Assembly (NCBI GenBank): GCA_932294295.1
Contig: OW028580.1
Span: 10,197,374-10,261,373, forward strand
Reading direction: 5' to 3'
Source of the DNA: Alitta virens
Taxonomy: Eukaryota > Annelida > Polychaeta > Phyllodocida > Nereididae
DNA length: 64,000 nucleotides
This document shows, one piece after another, positions 63,767 to 64,000 of this stretch (position 1 is the first letter of the stretch; every line of letters starts with the position of its first letter). The notes beneath the pieces are model-generated. The model saw nothing but the letters and a program-made list of their open reading frames with translations, ran no database searches and had not been told where the DNA came from. The position numbers and the translations under genes were made by a program.

Positions 63767-64000
63767 TTTTTTTGGTTTGTTGTTCACACTTTTTTTGTTT
63801 GTTGTGCACACTTTTTTTGTTTGTTGTTCACACTTTTTTTGGTTTATTGTTCACACTTTTTTTGGTTTGTTGTTCACACTTTTTTTGTTTGTTGTTCACA
63901 CTTTGTTTGTTGTTCACACTTTGTTTGTTTGTTGTTCACACTTTTTTTGTTTGTTGTTCACACTTTGTTTGTTTGTTGTTCACACATTTTTTGTTTGTTG

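Larger units (their letters stand above)
1..64000. repeat. Satellite/minisatellite array, 18/22/23-bp units, spans whole window
   Basis: The sequence is a head-to-tail array of one short unit: TTTGTTGTTCACAC, a T7 tract, then GG (23 bp) or G (22 bp), with an 18-bp short form. Dividing the window by about 22 bp gives roughly 2,900 units; this is an estimate, not a count. All units have the same orientation, and I saw no reverse-complement unit. Neither end reaches non-repeat DNA, so the true array is longer than the window. Recurrent variants are T7 to TTTGTTT, CACACT to CACACA, GTTCACAC to GTTTACAC, TTGTTG to TTATTG, TTCTTG or TTCATG, and TTCACAC to TTCGCAC. On + the consensus 23-mer is 14 T, 4 G, 3 C, 2 A. 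No gene, RNA gene, transposon, CRISPR array or inverted repeat is visible. Constitutive heterochromatin is the likely setting by inference, but the repeat family and species are not recognised. Confidence 0.97.
61498..64000. repeat. 8,840-bp-offset duplication, copy 2 (cut by window end)
   Basis: Second copy of 52,658-55,160. It keeps the normal TTCTTG / ACATTTTTTG / GTTTACAC series near 62,847-62,895 where copy 1 has three substitutions. The array continues past base 64,000. Confidence 0.92.

Noticed and set aside
1..64000. CRISPR array
   Set aside because: There are no unique spacers: the whole period is repeat, with 18-23 bp units directly joined.
1..64000. Telomeric repeat or G-quadruplex DNA
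   Set aside because: No G run of three or more is present and the unit is far longer than telomere motifs. GG pairs alone do not give a quadruplex pattern.
1..64000. CENP-B box as evidence for a centromere
   Set aside because: The mammalian CENP-B box core with its TTCG and CGGGA elements is not present in any unit type seen; TTCGCAC variants share only the four bases TTCG.

Overview
The whole 64,000-base window is one uninterrupted tandem-repeat (satellite or long minisatellite) array. I can support no protein gene, RNA gene, mobile element, CRISPR array, promoter or replication origin in it. The basic unit, written on the + strand, is TTTGTTGTTCACAC followed by T7 and then GG or G. It occurs head to tail in the same orientation from the first base to the last, and no unique flanking sequence is reached at either end. 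Units come almost entirely in three lengths, 23, 22 and 18 bp. They differ by a small set of recurrent substitutions: T7 to TTTGTTT, ACT to ACA, GTTC to GTTT, TTGTTG to TTATTG or TTCATG, and TTCACAC to TTCGCAC. The composition follows from the unit: about 60% T and only about 9% A on this strand, with roughly 30% G+C.

The organism cannot be named from this sequence. A 64 kb gene-free, strand-asymmetric, AT-rich array built from nested duplications is typical of eukaryotic heterochromatic or subtelomeric/centromeric satellite DNA recovered by long-read assembly. I see nothing bacterial or viral.

Above the unit there is clear higher-order structure. Module I (about 402-426 bp) starts with a 13-17 base T run and in 16 of 19 copies ends in a GGTTAG variant. 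Module II (usually about 497 bp) starts with an ACATTTTATG variant and ends in a TTCTCAA variant, with 13 copies plus one lone end-marker. Both share an internal block of about 216 bp beginning at a TTCATG unit. The module types occupy separate domains: II at 0.4-3.4 kb, I at 5.2-7.1, II at 8.9-11.9, I at 13.6-35.5, II at 36.0-48.5, then alternating I (50.2-53.9), II (54.5-57.5), I (59.2-62.8), II (63.4-63.8).

Multi-kilobase duplications with fixed offsets are superimposed: 8,466 bp (1-5.6 kb with 8.5-14.1 kb), 3,801 bp (13.5-17.3 with 17.3-21.1), 5,143 bp (22.7-27.8 with 27.8-32.9), 4,014 bp (42.0-46.0 with 46.0-50.0), 9,000 bp (47.3-50.7 with 56.3-59.7) and 8,840 bp (52.7-55.2 with 61.5-64.0). 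Copy pairs share rare variants at the same offset, which suggests recent unequal exchange or slippage of large blocks.

The + strand has enormous open frames, up to about 10,000 codons, and all three forward frames are open together from 40,352 to 50,631. This is a compositional artefact: the consensus has no stop codon on + but carries TGA (from TTCACA) in every unit on the - strand. These frames are not annotated as genes.
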